A stretch of DNA of 64,000 nt, from positions 62,001 through 126,000 of the forward strand of contig JAPLDL010000021.1 in assembly GCA_026391735.1 (NCBI GenBank). Direction: 5' to 3'. Each line of letters begins with the position of its first letter. Position 1 is the first letter of the stretch. The position numbers and the translations under genes are program-made. Below the pieces are notes generated by a model. That model did no database searches. It saw only the letters and a program-made list of their open reading frames with translations, and was not told the DNA's origin. The DNA comes from Bacteroidota bacterium (lineage in GTDB: Bacteria > Bacteroidota > Bacteroidia > Bacteroidales > FEN-979). Below, piece by piece: positions 8,955 through 18,873 of the stretch.

Positions 8955-10469
8955 ATGATGAATGAACGTGCCTCCGGCATTTTGCTACACCCAACTTCCT
9001 TACCAGGAAAATACGGGATCGGAACTCTTGGCAAAGCTGCCTTTAACTTCATTGACTTTCTCAGCAAAGCAAAACAGCAATACTGGCAGATCCTGCCACT
9101 CGGTCCTACCGGCTTCGGAGACTCTCCTTATCAGTGCTATTCAGCTCATGCAGGCAACCCCGACCTCATTGATCCTGACCTTCTGGTAAGCCAGCATCTA
9201 CTGGCCAATGATGATCTTAATTCCATGCCTCACTTTGAAGAAGGCTCAGTGGATTATGATAAGGTACAGAAAGCAAGGCTACCTCTTCTTATCAAAGCCT
9301 TTCATTCGTTTAACGAACATGCCGCCGACCTGGAGAAACTGGCTTATCGTAACTTTCTTAAAAGCCACGCTCCCTGGCTGAACGATTATGCCCTGTTCAG
9401 GGCTGTTAAGGAAGACTCGGGAAATAAACCATGGTATAATTGGGACAAAGATCTCAAAACACGAGAACCCGGGGCTTTGAAAGAAGCTGAAAACAGGCTT
9501 TCCAGCAAAATCGATTTTCATAAATTCCTCCAGTTTCTCTTCTTCAAACAATGGACCAGCGTTAAAGATTATGCAAAAAAACACAAGATCAGGATCATAG
9601 GGGATATTCCACTGTATATCTCCCTGGACAGTTCCGATGCCTGGGCTAACCCTGGTGAATTTGAATTTGACGGGGAACTGAAACCAATCAGAGTCGGGGG
9701 CGTTCCTCCTGATTATTTCAGCGAAACCGGCCAGCTCTGGGGCAACCCGTTGTTCCGCTGGGATATTATGAAACATAATAACTATAAATGGTGGATGGAC
9801 CGTATCCGTACAAACCTGACGTTATATGATGTGATCAGGATAGACCATTTCCGCGGTTTTGCAGCTTACTGGGCAGTGCCCTATGCAGAGGAAACCGCGA
9901 TTAAAGGTGAATGGATCCCGGGACCCGGAAAAGACTTTTTCAGTGCACTTAAAAACGAATTCGGAGATCTTCCGATAATTGCAGAAGATCTGGGAGTTAT
10001 GACGCCCGACGTTGAAGACCTAAGGGATAGTTTCGGTCTCCCGGGTATGAAAATCCTGGAATTTGCATTTGATTCATCCGAAGCAAACGAATATATCCCA
10101 TATTCCTACAACAAAAACTGTATCGTATATACCGGGACCCATGATAACGATACCGTGGTAGGGTGGTTTAAAAAAGCTTCCGAAGACGACAGGAAGCAGG
10201 TCCTTGACTATATTCACTGTGACGACAAGGACATCCACTGGTCATTTGTGCGCCTTGCCTGGTCATCTGTTGCAAATATAGCCATCGTCCCGATGCAGGA
10301 TCTCCTTGGCCTGGATTCAGAAGCAAGGATGAACCTCCCTGGAACAACCGGCGGCAACTGGAACTGGAGAGCGAGGGAAGCTGACTTCCCTGCTGAACTC
10401 GCCACTGCCCTTGCAGCCTTGACCAGCCTTTACGGGAGATCCAGAAAATCAAAAAGCAAAACCAAATAA
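8955..10469 (+). CDS. malQ: 4-alpha-glucanotransferase (GH77)
   Basis: This is cytoplasmic amylomaltase, which transfers glucan units between maltodextrins and releases glucose. The 504-residue length is normal for the compact bacterial/plant D-enzyme type without the N-terminal extension of E. coli MalQ. Family signatures are visible: GILLHPTSLPGKYGIG at the N-terminus, nucleophile Asp297 in IRIDHFRG, acid/base Glu344 in IAEDLG, and Asp397 in THDND. The loop around PPDYFSETGQLWGNP is also typical. The start is ATGATG at 8955. It ends one base before the next gene, so the two are almost certainly co-transcribed. It would process oligosaccharides brought in by the neighbouring permeases. Confidence 0.95.
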   Translation: MMNERASGILLHPTSLPGKYGIGTLGKAAFNFIDFLSKAKQQYWQILPLGPTGFGDSPYQCYSAHAGNPDLIDPDLLVSQHLLANDDLNSMPHFEEGSVDYDKVQKARLPLLIKAFHSFNEHAADLEKLAYRNFLKSHAPWLNDYALFRAVKEDSGNKPWYNWDKDLKTREPGALKEAENRLSSKIDFHKFLQFLFFKQWTSVKDYAKKHKIRIIGDIPLYISLDSSDAWANPGEFEFDGELKPIRVGGVPPDYFSETGQLWGNPLFRWDIMKHNNYKWWMDRIRTNLTLYDVIRIDHFRGFAAYWAVPYAEETAIKGEWIPGPGKDFFSALKNEFGDLPIIAEDLGVMTPDVEDLRDSFGLPGMKILEFAFDSSEANEYIPYSYNKNCIVYTGTHDNDTVVGWFKKASEDDRKQVLDYIHCDDKDIHWSFVRLAWSSVANIAIVPMQDLLGLDSEARMNLPGTTGGNWNWRAREADFPAELATALAALTSLYGRSRKSKSKTK

Positions 10470-10470
10470 C

Positions 10471-12327
10471 ATGAAACGAGTTATCCTGTTAATGGCTTTA
10501 CTACTTCCGGCCTGCCTGTTTGCGGCCCCAGCGGGGATAGATCGGGTAGAACCACCATTCTGGTGGACCGGATTCAAAAACACGAATCTCCAGATCATGA
10601 TCCATGGAAAGGATATCGCGAATACGACTGTTTCCATTACCGGCAGCAATCCTGGAGGCTTATCTATAATAAAGGTACATACGGTTGGCAACCCGAATTA
10701 CCTCTTCATTGATCTGAAATTAGGAGCCTCTGCCAAACCGGGAGTGTTTAAACTGTGTTTCTCTAACAGGGGGCAAGTTGTTGAAAGCTATAATTATGAA
10801 CTGAAACAAAGAAAACCAGGCTCTGCCGGCAGAAAGAGCTTTGACAATTCCGATGTAATCTACCTTATCATGCCCGACCGTTTTGCCAACGGCGATATAA
10901 CCAATGACAATATCGCCGGCATGAAGGAAAATGTCGACAGGTCAAAACCCGACAGCAGGCATGGTGGCGACATCAAAGGCATCATGGATCACCTGGATTA
11001 TCTCAAAGAGCTTGGCGTTACGACCCTGTGGATGACACCCCTGCTTGAAAACGACCAACCTGTTTACTCTTATCACGGATATTCCGCTACCGATTTCTAT
11101 AAGGTAGATCCCCGGTTCGGCACAAACGATGATTATGTAAAACTAGGCGATGCCTTGCATCAGAAAGGGATGAAACTGATCATTGACCAGGTGTTCAATC
11201 ATTGCGGTAGCGAACATTGGTGGATGAAAGACCTGCCTTCGGATGACTGGATTAATCAATGGCCCGAATTCACCAGAAGTACATACAGGGCAGGCAGTGT
11301 TAGTGATCCTTATGTGTCGGCAACCGACAGCATAAAATTTAACAGGGGCTGGTTTGATAAAACAATGCCAGACCTCAACCAGCGTAATCCGTACATGAAA
11401 AATTACCTGATACAGAACAGTATCTGGTGGATGGAATATGCCTCAATCGATGGCATTCGCCAGGACACCTATCCCTATCCGTTCAAAGACATGATGAGCG
11501 AATGGGGAAAACGTATGCTGGAAGAATATCCAAACCTTAACATTGTAGGCGAATGCTGGATGAATTACCCTGCTACTGTGGCATACTGGCAGAAAGGTTC
11601 CAAAAACCTCGACGGTTTCAATTCCAACCTGCCATCTGTATTTGATTTTCCACTGCATGACGCGTTGATCCAGGCCTTCAATGAGAAGGAAGGATGGAAT
11701 ACCGGGATACTCAGGTTGTATGAGATCATCGCCCAGGACTTCTCCTATCCCAAACCTATGGACCTCGTCACTTTCGCCGACAATCATGATGTGAACCGTT
11801 ACCTCGACACCCAGAATGACGACATCAGGAAGCTTAAGATGGCTATGGCTTTTATTCTTACCACCCGGGGGATCCCCGAGATATTCTACGGGACCGAGCT
11901 GCTCATGACCACCGGGGCTGATAAGGGTCACGGAACCATACGCAGGGATGTTCCCGGCGGATGGCAGGGCGATAGCCGTAATGCCTTTACAGCTGCCGGT
12001 CGCAATGACCCGGAGAATGACATGTATAATATGATTCACAACCTGCTTCATTACAGGAAGTCCAGCACTGCACTTCAGACCGGCAAGCTGCTGCATTTCG
12101 TCCCGGAGGATGGTATCTATACATACTTCCGTTACAACAGCCAAAGTACGGTTATGGTGATCATGAATAACAATGAAGAGCAGAAGACCCTCGAGACCGG
12201 GCGCTATAAAGAGGTGCTGAAGAATTTCAGTTCAGGCAGGGAAATATGCAACGGCAAGTATATTACCGACCTTTCAAAGCTGACGATTCCTTCAAAATCG
12301 GTTCTGATCATCGAGCTTAAACATTAA
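10471..12327 (+). CDS. susA: Secreted neopullulanase/cyclomaltodextrinase, SusA-like (GH13)
   Basis: The 618-residue protein has a signal peptide (cleavage near residue 18), an N-terminal immunoglobulin-like domain (about 20-115, starting IDRVEPPFWWTGFKN) and a GH13 barrel with a C-terminal beta domain. This layout and the opening sequence match the periplasmic neopullulanase SusA of Bacteroides. Catalytic residues are Asp332 (GIRQDTYPY), Glu361 (VGECWM) and Asp440 (FADNHDVNRY). The expected job is to cut imported maltodextrins in the periplasm to short units for the MFS permeases. The ATG is one base after the malQ stop. The subfamily and the susA name are inferred from resemblance. Confidence 0.88.
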   Translation: MKRVILLMALLLPACLFAAPAGIDRVEPPFWWTGFKNTNLQIMIHGKDIANTTVSITGSNPGGLSIIKVHTVGNPNYLFIDLKLGASAKPGVFKLCFSNRGQVVESYNYELKQRKPGSAGRKSFDNSDVIYLIMPDRFANGDITNDNIAGMKENVDRSKPDSRHGGDIKGIMDHLDYLKELGVTTLWMTPLLENDQPVYSYHGYSATDFYKVDPRFGTNDDYVKLGDALHQKGMKLIIDQVFNHCGSEHWWMKDLPSDDWINQWPEFTRSTYRAGSVSDPYVSATDSIKFNRGWFDKTMPDLNQRNPYMKNYLIQNSIWWMEYASIDGIRQDTYPYPFKDMMSEWGKRMLEEYPNLNIVGECWMNYPATVAYWQKGSKNLDGFNSNLPSVFDFPLHDALIQAFNEKEGWNTGILRLYEIIAQDFSYPKPMDLVTFADNHDVNRYLDTQNDDIRKLKMAMAFILTTRGIPEIFYGTELLMTTGADKGHGTIRRDVPGGWQGDSRNAFTAAGRNDPENDMYNMIHNLLHYRKSSTALQTGKLLHFVPEDGIYTYFRYNSQSTVMVIMNNNEEQKTLETGRYKEVLKNFSSGREICNGKYITDLSKLTIPSKSVLIIELKH

Positions 12328-12349
12328 TGTCAACGCAAAATAACACAGC

Positions 12350-13612
12350 ATGTTAGCCATTCAGAAAAAACTATCGAATTTCTTTTACCTGCTTATCGGA
12401 TTTCCCAGTACTGCAATGGGCTTTGCCCTTTCAATACAAATCGCTGTTCTCAGCTGGATACTGCGGACGAAATACAACCTGGAAATCGACCAAATAGGTA
12501 TTGTGTGGGCCGCCGGACCGATTGCCGGTATACTCGGACAGCCCCTGGTCGGCCTCATAAGCGATAAGATCTGGTTCTGGGGCGGAAGACGTAAACCGTT
12601 TATCATTATCGGGGGTATGCTGGCCGCCCTCATGATATTTGCACTCCCGAATATTTCCCGTATCAATGACTTTTTCGGCATCGGCAGTATTATGGCTGTT
12701 GCTGTCACCGTCGCACTCACCCTGGACCTTTCGATCAATATCAGCTTCAACCCAACACGCTCCATCATTGCAGATGTGACACCCGACGGACAACCAAGAA
12801 CAAAAGGGTATACCTGGATGCAATCGGTATCAAACCTTTTCGGAAGCGGTGCTTATCTTATGGGAGCTCTCATCAGCAATTACTTTTTGATATATGCAGG
12901 TGTTGTGATCGTTTTCCTGTTCTCCGTGGGGCCACTGATCTTTATCGAAGAACCCCGGGAACTTACGAAGTCGGCCGATGACAAAGGCAATGCTATACAC
13001 ACCAAAACAAATTGGGTGGAGCTCTTCAAACTATATTTTGCCCATGCATTTTCCTGGCTGGGCATCCAGACCATGTTCGTATACATTTTCGCTTTCCTTG
13101 AACAAAAGATGCCATCAATGCAAAACCTGCCTGCAGCCGAGCGCAATGCAAACCTCGGACAACTGATCGGCTGGTCCTTTTTTATTCTCAATGCAGTTGG
13201 AGCGATATGGCCGGCATTCCTTCTCGAGCCTATGAGTAAAAAGTTTGGGAGGGTGAAAACCCAGGCTTTAATGGTAGGAATTATGAGCGCCGGGTATTTC
13301 GGGATTGTATTTCTGGCTACTTCTCCTTTTATGCTATATACTATGATGTGCATCCTTACCTTCGGATGGGCTGCAGTTGTAAGCCTGCCGTTTGCCATCA
13401 TGTCTGAAAAGGTGGATAAAAGCCGCATGGGATTTTTCATGGGTATTTTCAATCTCAGCGTAGTCCTGCCACAGCTTGTAGCCAGTTTTGCTATGGGAAG
13501 GGTTATAAGCCATGCGGCCGACAAAGGGACTGTATTTATCATAAGTGGAATTTCATTGGCTATTTCGGCCTTTTTATGGTTATTCGTCAGTGAAAAGAAG
13601 TCGTCAATCTAA
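12350..13612 (+). CDS. MFS sugar permease, second copy
   Basis: This 420-residue protein has about twelve transmembrane helices and the signature WGGRRKPFIIIGGM after helix three, again the SLC45-like branch of MFS transporters. A helix-rich second half with the motif MGFFMGIFNLSVVLPQ mirrors MMGIFNLFIVIPQ in the permease at 5950. The two are therefore paralogues, though clearly diverged and different in length. It lies directly after the SusA-like enzyme, which would generate its probable substrates, maltose and short maltodextrins. Transport direction and substrate are inferred. The start is the ATG at 12350, 22 bp after the preceding stop. Confidence 0.85.
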   Translation: MLAIQKKLSNFFYLLIGFPSTAMGFALSIQIAVLSWILRTKYNLEIDQIGIVWAAGPIAGILGQPLVGLISDKIWFWGGRRKPFIIIGGMLAALMIFALPNISRINDFFGIGSIMAVAVTVALTLDLSINISFNPTRSIIADVTPDGQPRTKGYTWMQSVSNLFGSGAYLMGALISNYFLIYAGVVIVFLFSVGPLIFIEEPRELTKSADDKGNAIHTKTNWVELFKLYFAHAFSWLGIQTMFVYIFAFLEQKMPSMQNLPAAERNANLGQLIGWSFFILNAVGAIWPAFLLEPMSKKFGRVKTQALMVGIMSAGYFGIVFLATSPFMLYTMMCILTFGWAAVVSLPFAIMSEKVDKSRMGFFMGIFNLSVVLPQLVASFAMGRVISHAADKGTVFIISGISLAISAFLWLFVSEKKSSI

Positions 13613-13623
13613 ACAGGGATCCC

Positions 13624-15057
13624 TTGAAAAAAAACCTTCTTGTTTCTATTCTGTTCCTGATGGGAGCCTTTACGGAAGCCCAGAATTTTCAGCACTTTCT
13701 TGACAGAATCAACGCGTTGCCCCTGTCTGAAAGGCAAGCTGTAGCAGATAGTTTTATCAATGTATGCCCTGGTTTCCCTTTCATAGAGAACGACAGCGTA
13801 ACGCATTATATTTATACCGGAACAGAAACTTCAGTTGCCATGGCCGGGGATGCTACCCAATGGAACCCGAACCAGAATCTCAGCATGATCTCAGGTACTA
13901 CATTCTGGTATCTTACTAAGGTTTATGAGGCCGATGCCAGGCTTGATTACAAGCTTGTAACAGGGGGCAGCAACTGGATACTGGATCCCCGTAACCCAAA
14001 GACCTGCATGGGCGGTTTCGGCCCTAATTCAGAATTGCGCATGGGCGGGAATACCAAACCGGTTGAAACCAGTTATGATCCGGGCATTCCTCACGGGACC
14101 ATCAAGGATACCACATTCCACAGCAACATCCTGAATAATTCAAGGCAGGTCAGGATATACCTGCCCCCTTCCTACTCTTCCGGTACATCCGAGTATCCCT
14201 TGATCCTCTTTCATGACGGCCCGGAATATATTACACTTGCTTCGGCCAATAATGTGCTGGATTACCTGATCGCTCATAAAATGATCAATCCGGTGATTGC
14301 AGTCTTTGTACCTCCGGTTGACCGTCAGCCCGAATATGCAGGAACAAAGATCGATCTCTTCACATCTTTTATATGTACTGAGTTAATCCCTGTTATCGAC
14401 CAGAAATACCGCACCAGCAAAGACCCGGCAAAACGTGCGACGCTGGGAGCTTCCGACGGAGGGAACATAGCACTGTACCTGGGAGTTAACAAACCTGAGA
14501 TATTCGGCAGGATTGCCGCCCAGTCAAGCGATGTAATACCGGCTATAACTTCCATCCTTCAGAGTGGGCCCAAACTCAACCTTGAGTTTTATCTGGATAT
14601 CGGGACCTATGACATCCCCGAGCTCATTCCTATGGTCCATAATCTTGCAAGCCTTCTTCAGTCGAAAGGGTATTCGTATTCTTTCAGTGAGATTCATGAA
14701 GGCCACAGCTGGGGCAACTGGAAAGAACACCTGAGGCTCCCCCTGATGCAGTTTTTTCCTTATACAAACGGGATCAATGAGAATTTCCCTGAAAATGATA
14801 TCCGCCTTGATCAGAACAGGCCTAATCCCTTCAAATGGGACACCGATATCCTTTTTACCGTACCTGCAGGAGCCAGGGTCCATCTCGATCTTTGCGACAT
14901 TTACGGCAGGTTAGTGGAACCTATTTTCTCAGGGACCGTCTCGGAATCAAGGAACAGCATCAGGTTTAACAATAAAAACTTCAAACCGGGTAATTACCTT
15001 TGCACCCTGGAAGCCGAAGGCCGAAAAACATCGAGGATCTTGACCATCATTGATTAA
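13624..15057 (+). CDS. T9SS-secreted esterase with CBM48-like domain
   Basis: The 477-residue protein has a signal peptide (to about residue 20), a CBM48/E-set-like domain (about 55-145, with MAGDATQWNP and DPRNPKTC), and an enterochelin-esterase-type alpha/beta hydrolase (160-380). A T9SS type A sorting domain (395-477) starts QNRPNPFKWDT. The catalytic triad is visible as Ser277 in GASDGG, Asp330 and His361 in HEGHSWGNW. It should be cell-surface or released. The glucan-binding-like domain and the operon suggest it removes acyl groups from a polysaccharide, but the substrate is unknown. The start is TTG at 13624, preceded by AGGGA; no ATG fits the signal peptide. It lies 11 bp after the permease gene. 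Confidence 0.82.
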   Translation: MKKNLLVSILFLMGAFTEAQNFQHFLDRINALPLSERQAVADSFINVCPGFPFIENDSVTHYIYTGTETSVAMAGDATQWNPNQNLSMISGTTFWYLTKVYEADARLDYKLVTGGSNWILDPRNPKTCMGGFGPNSELRMGGNTKPVETSYDPGIPHGTIKDTTFHSNILNNSRQVRIYLPPSYSSGTSEYPLILFHDGPEYITLASANNVLDYLIAHKMINPVIAVFVPPVDRQPEYAGTKIDLFTSFICTELIPVIDQKYRTSKDPAKRATLGASDGGNIALYLGVNKPEIFGRIAAQSSDVIPAITSILQSGPKLNLEFYLDIGTYDIPELIPMVHNLASLLQSKGYSYSFSEIHEGHSWGNWKEHLRLPLMQFFPYTNGINENFPENDIRLDQNRPNPFKWDTDILFTVPAGARVHLDLCDIYGRLVEPIFSGTVSESRNSIRFNNKNFKPGNYLCTLEAEGRKTSRILTIID

Positions 15058-15092
15058 AGTCTGTGTAGTAGTAACCATTTAACAAGGATCAT

Positions 15093-17480
15093 ATGAAATA
15101 CCAGTCTTATCTATTGTTCTTTTTAGGCTATGCTCTTTTTGTCCAGTCATGCAGCCATGGAACCGATATACCGGTCTCAAAAGAGCCACAGATGCTGAAG
15201 TTGTCTGCCCCGATAACCGTTAACACATCCGATTCAACTGTTATTGAACTTGGCGACTACCTGCTATACCCAAACAGGATCGATTCGTTTTTTACCGACA
15301 GATCCCTTACAGCACATATCACAAAGGATTCACTCCGGATGATTTTGCTGCCAGGGCAGCAGAGCATTCCCCTGCTGAGCGTTCTCACAGTTTGGTCAAA
15401 AGGATTTCCATATTCCCTGATCCTGGAAAAATCCCTGAAGATCCATTTCCGTTTTGGTTTCAATCCCGGAAATAAAAAGTATAAGAAGGTTCAGATCGCA
15501 GGTCAGATGAACGAGTGGAATCCATCGGCCGGGTTTATGTTCCAGAAAGATGGAAAGTGGTATGCCGACCTGCAGCTATATCCCGGCAAATACCAGTATA
15601 AGATAGTCTGTGATGGCAAGTGGTCCTCCGACAGGAACAATCCCGATTCGGTTTCCAACAATAACGGGGGTTTTAACTCCCTGCTGACCCTTGGGAATCT
15701 CAATTCACCCGGGCTTCCTGTTTTATATACCCTCAAAGCTGACGGGAAGAAATTAAGCCTGGGTTTGAAGAACAAGGCCGATACAATTTTTGTGCTCTGG
15801 GACAACCATTTTCTTGACTCGAAATTCTGGAAACGCGACAGCCTTGGCATTCAGCTCAGCATACCTAAAACAGCCGCTTCATTTGATCGCAGTTTCATAA
15901 GGGCCTGGGCTATAAATAAGACCGGCATCTCAAACGAGATCCTTGTGCCATTAAAGAGTGGAAAAGTCATTACCGATGTTTCAAAACTTACAAGAGCTGA
16001 CCAGGAGGCCATGATATTATATTTTATGATGGTCGATCGCTTCCGCGACGGCAACAAAGAAAATAATGCAGCTATTAAGGACAAGGATATCGACCCAAAA
16101 GTCAATTATATGGGTGGCGACATCAGCGGGATCACGAAAGCCATTGACGATGGATATTTCACGAAATTGGGGGTGAATACCCTCTGGATCTCCCCTATTA
16201 CACAGAACCCGCTTAAGGGATATAATGAATTCCCCTCTCCCCACCGGAAATTTTCGGGATATCATGGTTATTGGCCCATTACACTGACAACAGTCGATAC
16301 AAGATTCGGTACCGCTGATGAGCTGCATAAAATGGTTAATGATGCCCATAGCCAGGGATTGAATATTTTACTGGACTTCGTATCACATCATGCCCACCAG
16401 GAATATGCCGTATTCAAAGCCCACCCCGACTGGATCACCGTACTTGACCTCCCGGGGAAAAGAAAAAACATAAGGTTGTTTGACGAGAACCGCCTTACGA
16501 CATGGTTCGATATCTTCCTTCCCACCTTCGATCTGACCAGGCCCGAAGTTACCGAAATGGTTTCCGATTCGGCCGCATATTGGATCAAAGAATACAATAT
16601 CGATGGGTTCAGGCACGATGCTGCAAAGCATGTCCCCGAAAATTACTGGCGGGTACTTAATAAAAAACTCACTCAGCAAGTGGTCATTCCTCAAAACAGG
16701 CAAGTCTACCAGATAGGCGAAACTTTTGGCAGCCGTGAACTGATCAAAAGTTACATCAATCCCGGGATGCTTGACGCCCAGTTCGAATTCAATCTCTATT
16801 GGGATGCCAAGAACACGTTCGCACAGGACAATACTTCCTTCCGCGACCTGAATTATTCACTGCAACAATCATTCAGCTATTTTGGCGAGCATAACCTGAT
16901 GGGTAACATCACAGGTAACCAGGATATGCCCCGGTTCATTTCTTATGCAGGCGGGGCCCTTAGCCTGACTGAAGATGCGGTTGAAGCCGGATGGAAACGC
17001 GACGTGGAAGTCAAAGACACCCTGGGATATCATAAACTTGCCTCTCTCATGGCTTTCAATATGACAATACCCGGGATCCCTGTGATCTATTACGGGGATG
17101 AATACGGGATGGCCGGTGCCGCTGATCCCGACAACAGGAGGATGATGAAATTCGATAGTCTTAATCCGCATGAAAAACATCTGTTAGCGACGACATCCAG
17201 ACTGGCCGGTTTGCGGCGTGGAAGCCTGCCTTTGATTTACGGTGATTTCACCACCATTAAAGTCAGCGATAAACTCTTCGTTTACATGCGGTCCTACTTT
17301 GACAAAGCCGTTATTGTGATCTTCAATAAAGATAAAAATTCAAAAAAGATAGAGTTTGATATCCCCGAAAGGTTTGTTGGCTCTTCATTTCTTTCCAACT
17401 TTGGAAATAAAATCAATATAGAAAAAGGGAAAGCCAGCCTGACCCTGGATGGTAATTCGTTTGAAATTTTAAGTAATTAG
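15093..17480 (+). CDS. GH13 amylase lipoprotein with CBM48 domain
   Basis: The 795-residue lipoprotein (Cys20 in the lipobox) has an N-terminal beta domain, a CBM48-like domain (110-200, KVQIAGQMNEWNP) and a GH13 barrel from about 300. The nucleophile Asp509 is in GFRHDAAKH and the acid/base Glu543 in IGETFG. Region IV reads GNQDMPR, so Asp611 is kept but the usual His before it is Gln. Region I also has SHH where NH is normal. These changes may alter transition-state binding or specificity, so activity on starch should not be assumed. A C-terminal beta domain ends the protein. It is probably anchored in the outer membrane or periplasm. The next gene starts seven bases after its stop. Confidence 0.85.
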   Translation: MKYQSYLLFFLGYALFVQSCSHGTDIPVSKEPQMLKLSAPITVNTSDSTVIELGDYLLYPNRIDSFFTDRSLTAHITKDSLRMILLPGQQSIPLLSVLTVWSKGFPYSLILEKSLKIHFRFGFNPGNKKYKKVQIAGQMNEWNPSAGFMFQKDGKWYADLQLYPGKYQYKIVCDGKWSSDRNNPDSVSNNNGGFNSLLTLGNLNSPGLPVLYTLKADGKKLSLGLKNKADTIFVLWDNHFLDSKFWKRDSLGIQLSIPKTAASFDRSFIRAWAINKTGISNEILVPLKSGKVITDVSKLTRADQEAMILYFMMVDRFRDGNKENNAAIKDKDIDPKVNYMGGDISGITKAIDDGYFTKLGVNTLWISPITQNPLKGYNEFPSPHRKFSGYHGYWPITLTTVDTRFGTADELHKMVNDAHSQGLNILLDFVSHHAHQEYAVFKAHPDWITVLDLPGKRKNIRLFDENRLTTWFDIFLPTFDLTRPEVTEMVSDSAAYWIKEYNIDGFRHDAAKHVPENYWRVLNKKLTQQVVIPQNRQVYQIGETFGSRELIKSYINPGMLDAQFEFNLYWDAKNTFAQDNTSFRDLNYSLQQSFSYFGEHNLMGNITGNQDMPRFISYAGGALSLTEDAVEAGWKRDVEVKDTLGYHKLASLMAFNMTIPGIPVIYYGDEYGMAGAADPDNRRMMKFDSLNPHEKHLLATTSRLAGLRRGSLPLIYGDFTTIKVSDKLFVYMRSYFDKAVIVIFNKDKNSKKIEFDIPERFVGSSFLSNFGNKINIEKGKASLTLDGNSFEILSN

Positions 17481-17487
17481 CGTAATT

Positions 17488-18843
17488 ATGAAAAGGACAT
17501 TAATCTTCATTGCATCGATTCTTGTGATCATGAGTGCATGCAAACCGAAAACTGAACCTAAAACCCAGGCAGGGAAACTGGTTCACGCGGAATGGACGCG
17601 TAATGCGACAATTTACGAGGTGAATGTGAGACAGTACACCCCTGAAGGTACATTCAAGGCTTTTCAGCAGCATCTACCAAGGCTTAAAAAAATGGGTGTT
17701 GACATACTCTGGCTGATGCCCGTCAACCCGATTGGCATTAAGAACCGCAAAGGCAGCCTGGGAAGCTATTATTCGGTAAAGGATTACCTTGCCGTAAACC
17801 CTGAATTCGGTACAATGTCCGATTTGAAAAACCTGGTCGGCAAGGCCCACGATCTGGGAATGTATGTTATTATCGACTGGGTAGCCAACCATACTTCATG
17901 GGACAATGAACTGATCAACAAGCATCCCGACTGGTATAAAAAAGACGCGAAAGGGAACATCATACCTCCGGTCGCCGACTGGACCGACGCTGCAGCCCTG
18001 GACTACTCAAAGGAAGGCCTCAGGAAATATATGACCGACGCTTTGTGTTTCTGGGTGAAAGAAGCCGATATTGACGGGTTCCGTTGTGATGTGGCCGGGA
18101 TGCTGCCTGTGAGTTTCTGGAACCAGGCAATGCCTGAAGTGAAAAAGATTAAACCCATATTCACCCTTGCTGAATGGGAAACCCCCGAAATGCACGATAC
18201 GGCTTTTGATGCAACATATTCCTGGGAACTTTACAAACTCGGGAACGATATTGCCAAAGGCTTAAAAACGGCCGACAAGATAGATTCTGTATATTCATCT
18301 GAGATAAAGAGTTTTCCTGCCGATGCATACCGGATGAGGTTTACTTCAAACCATGATGAGAATTCATGGAACGGTTCAGAATATGAACGCCAGGGACAGG
18401 CTGCAATGACCTTTGCCGTATTCAGCTTCACTTTCCCGGGGATACCTTTGATCTATACCGGCCAGGAATCGGCAATGAGCAAACGGTTACGTTTCTTTGA
18501 CAAAGACACAGTGAAATGGGGAACATTTCCCCTGCAAAGTTTTTATACCACGCTCTGTAACCTGAAGAAAACAAACAAGGCCCTTCAGAACGGGAACTCG
18601 GGATCTACATTCTCCAAAGTCAGCAATGACAAGGAAAAAGCAGTATATTCCTTTATGCGAGAGAAAGATAACCATAAGATCCTTGTGATCCTCAATCTTT
18701 CCCAGAAACCCTGTACTGTAAAATTTCCCGATGGGATCCCGGGCGGCAAATGGGAACCGGTGTTTAACAAGGAAAAACTTATCACTGGTCATAAATCAAT
18801 GCAATTGAAGCCCTGGGAATACAAGGTATTTGAAGTAAAATAG
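17488..18843 (+). CDS. GH13 alpha-amylase lipoprotein, compact
   Basis: This 451-residue lipoprotein (Cys18 in the lipobox) is a minimal GH13 enzyme: a barrel starting at YEVNVRQYTPEG plus a short C-terminal beta domain, with no extra binding module. Catalytic residues are Asp201 (GFRCDVAG), Glu229 (TLAEWE) and Asp290 (TSNHDENSW). The region I motif is DWVANHTS. It would act on maltodextrins or starch in the periplasm or at the cell surface. Its exact specificity (alpha-amylase, maltogenic or alpha-glucosidase) cannot be read from the sequence. It is seven bases after the preceding GH13 gene, and the two are tightly coupled in the run. Confidence 0.88.
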   Translation: MKRTLIFIASILVIMSACKPKTEPKTQAGKLVHAEWTRNATIYEVNVRQYTPEGTFKAFQQHLPRLKKMGVDILWLMPVNPIGIKNRKGSLGSYYSVKDYLAVNPEFGTMSDLKNLVGKAHDLGMYVIIDWVANHTSWDNELINKHPDWYKKDAKGNIIPPVADWTDAAALDYSKEGLRKYMTDALCFWVKEADIDGFRCDVAGMLPVSFWNQAMPEVKKIKPIFTLAEWETPEMHDTAFDATYSWELYKLGNDIAKGLKTADKIDSVYSSEIKSFPADAYRMRFTSNHDENSWNGSEYERQGQAAMTFAVFSFTFPGIPLIYTGQESAMSKRLRFFDKDTVKWGTFPLQSFYTTLCNLKKTNKALQNGNSGSTFSKVSNDKEKAVYSFMREKDNHKILVILNLSQKPCTVKFPDGIPGGKWEPVFNKEKLITGHKSMQLKPWEYKVFEVK

Positions 18844-18873
18844 AGAGACAAACACTTATCAAGTTGTGATGAT

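Noticed and set aside
11443-12144. Long minus-strand open frame (233 codons) inside the SusA-like gene
   Set aside because: It is antisense to a gene with intact GH13 motifs, and its translation has no recognisable domain. Similar antisense frames in pepD (60781-61425) and the second MFS gene (12880-13542) were rejected for the same reason.
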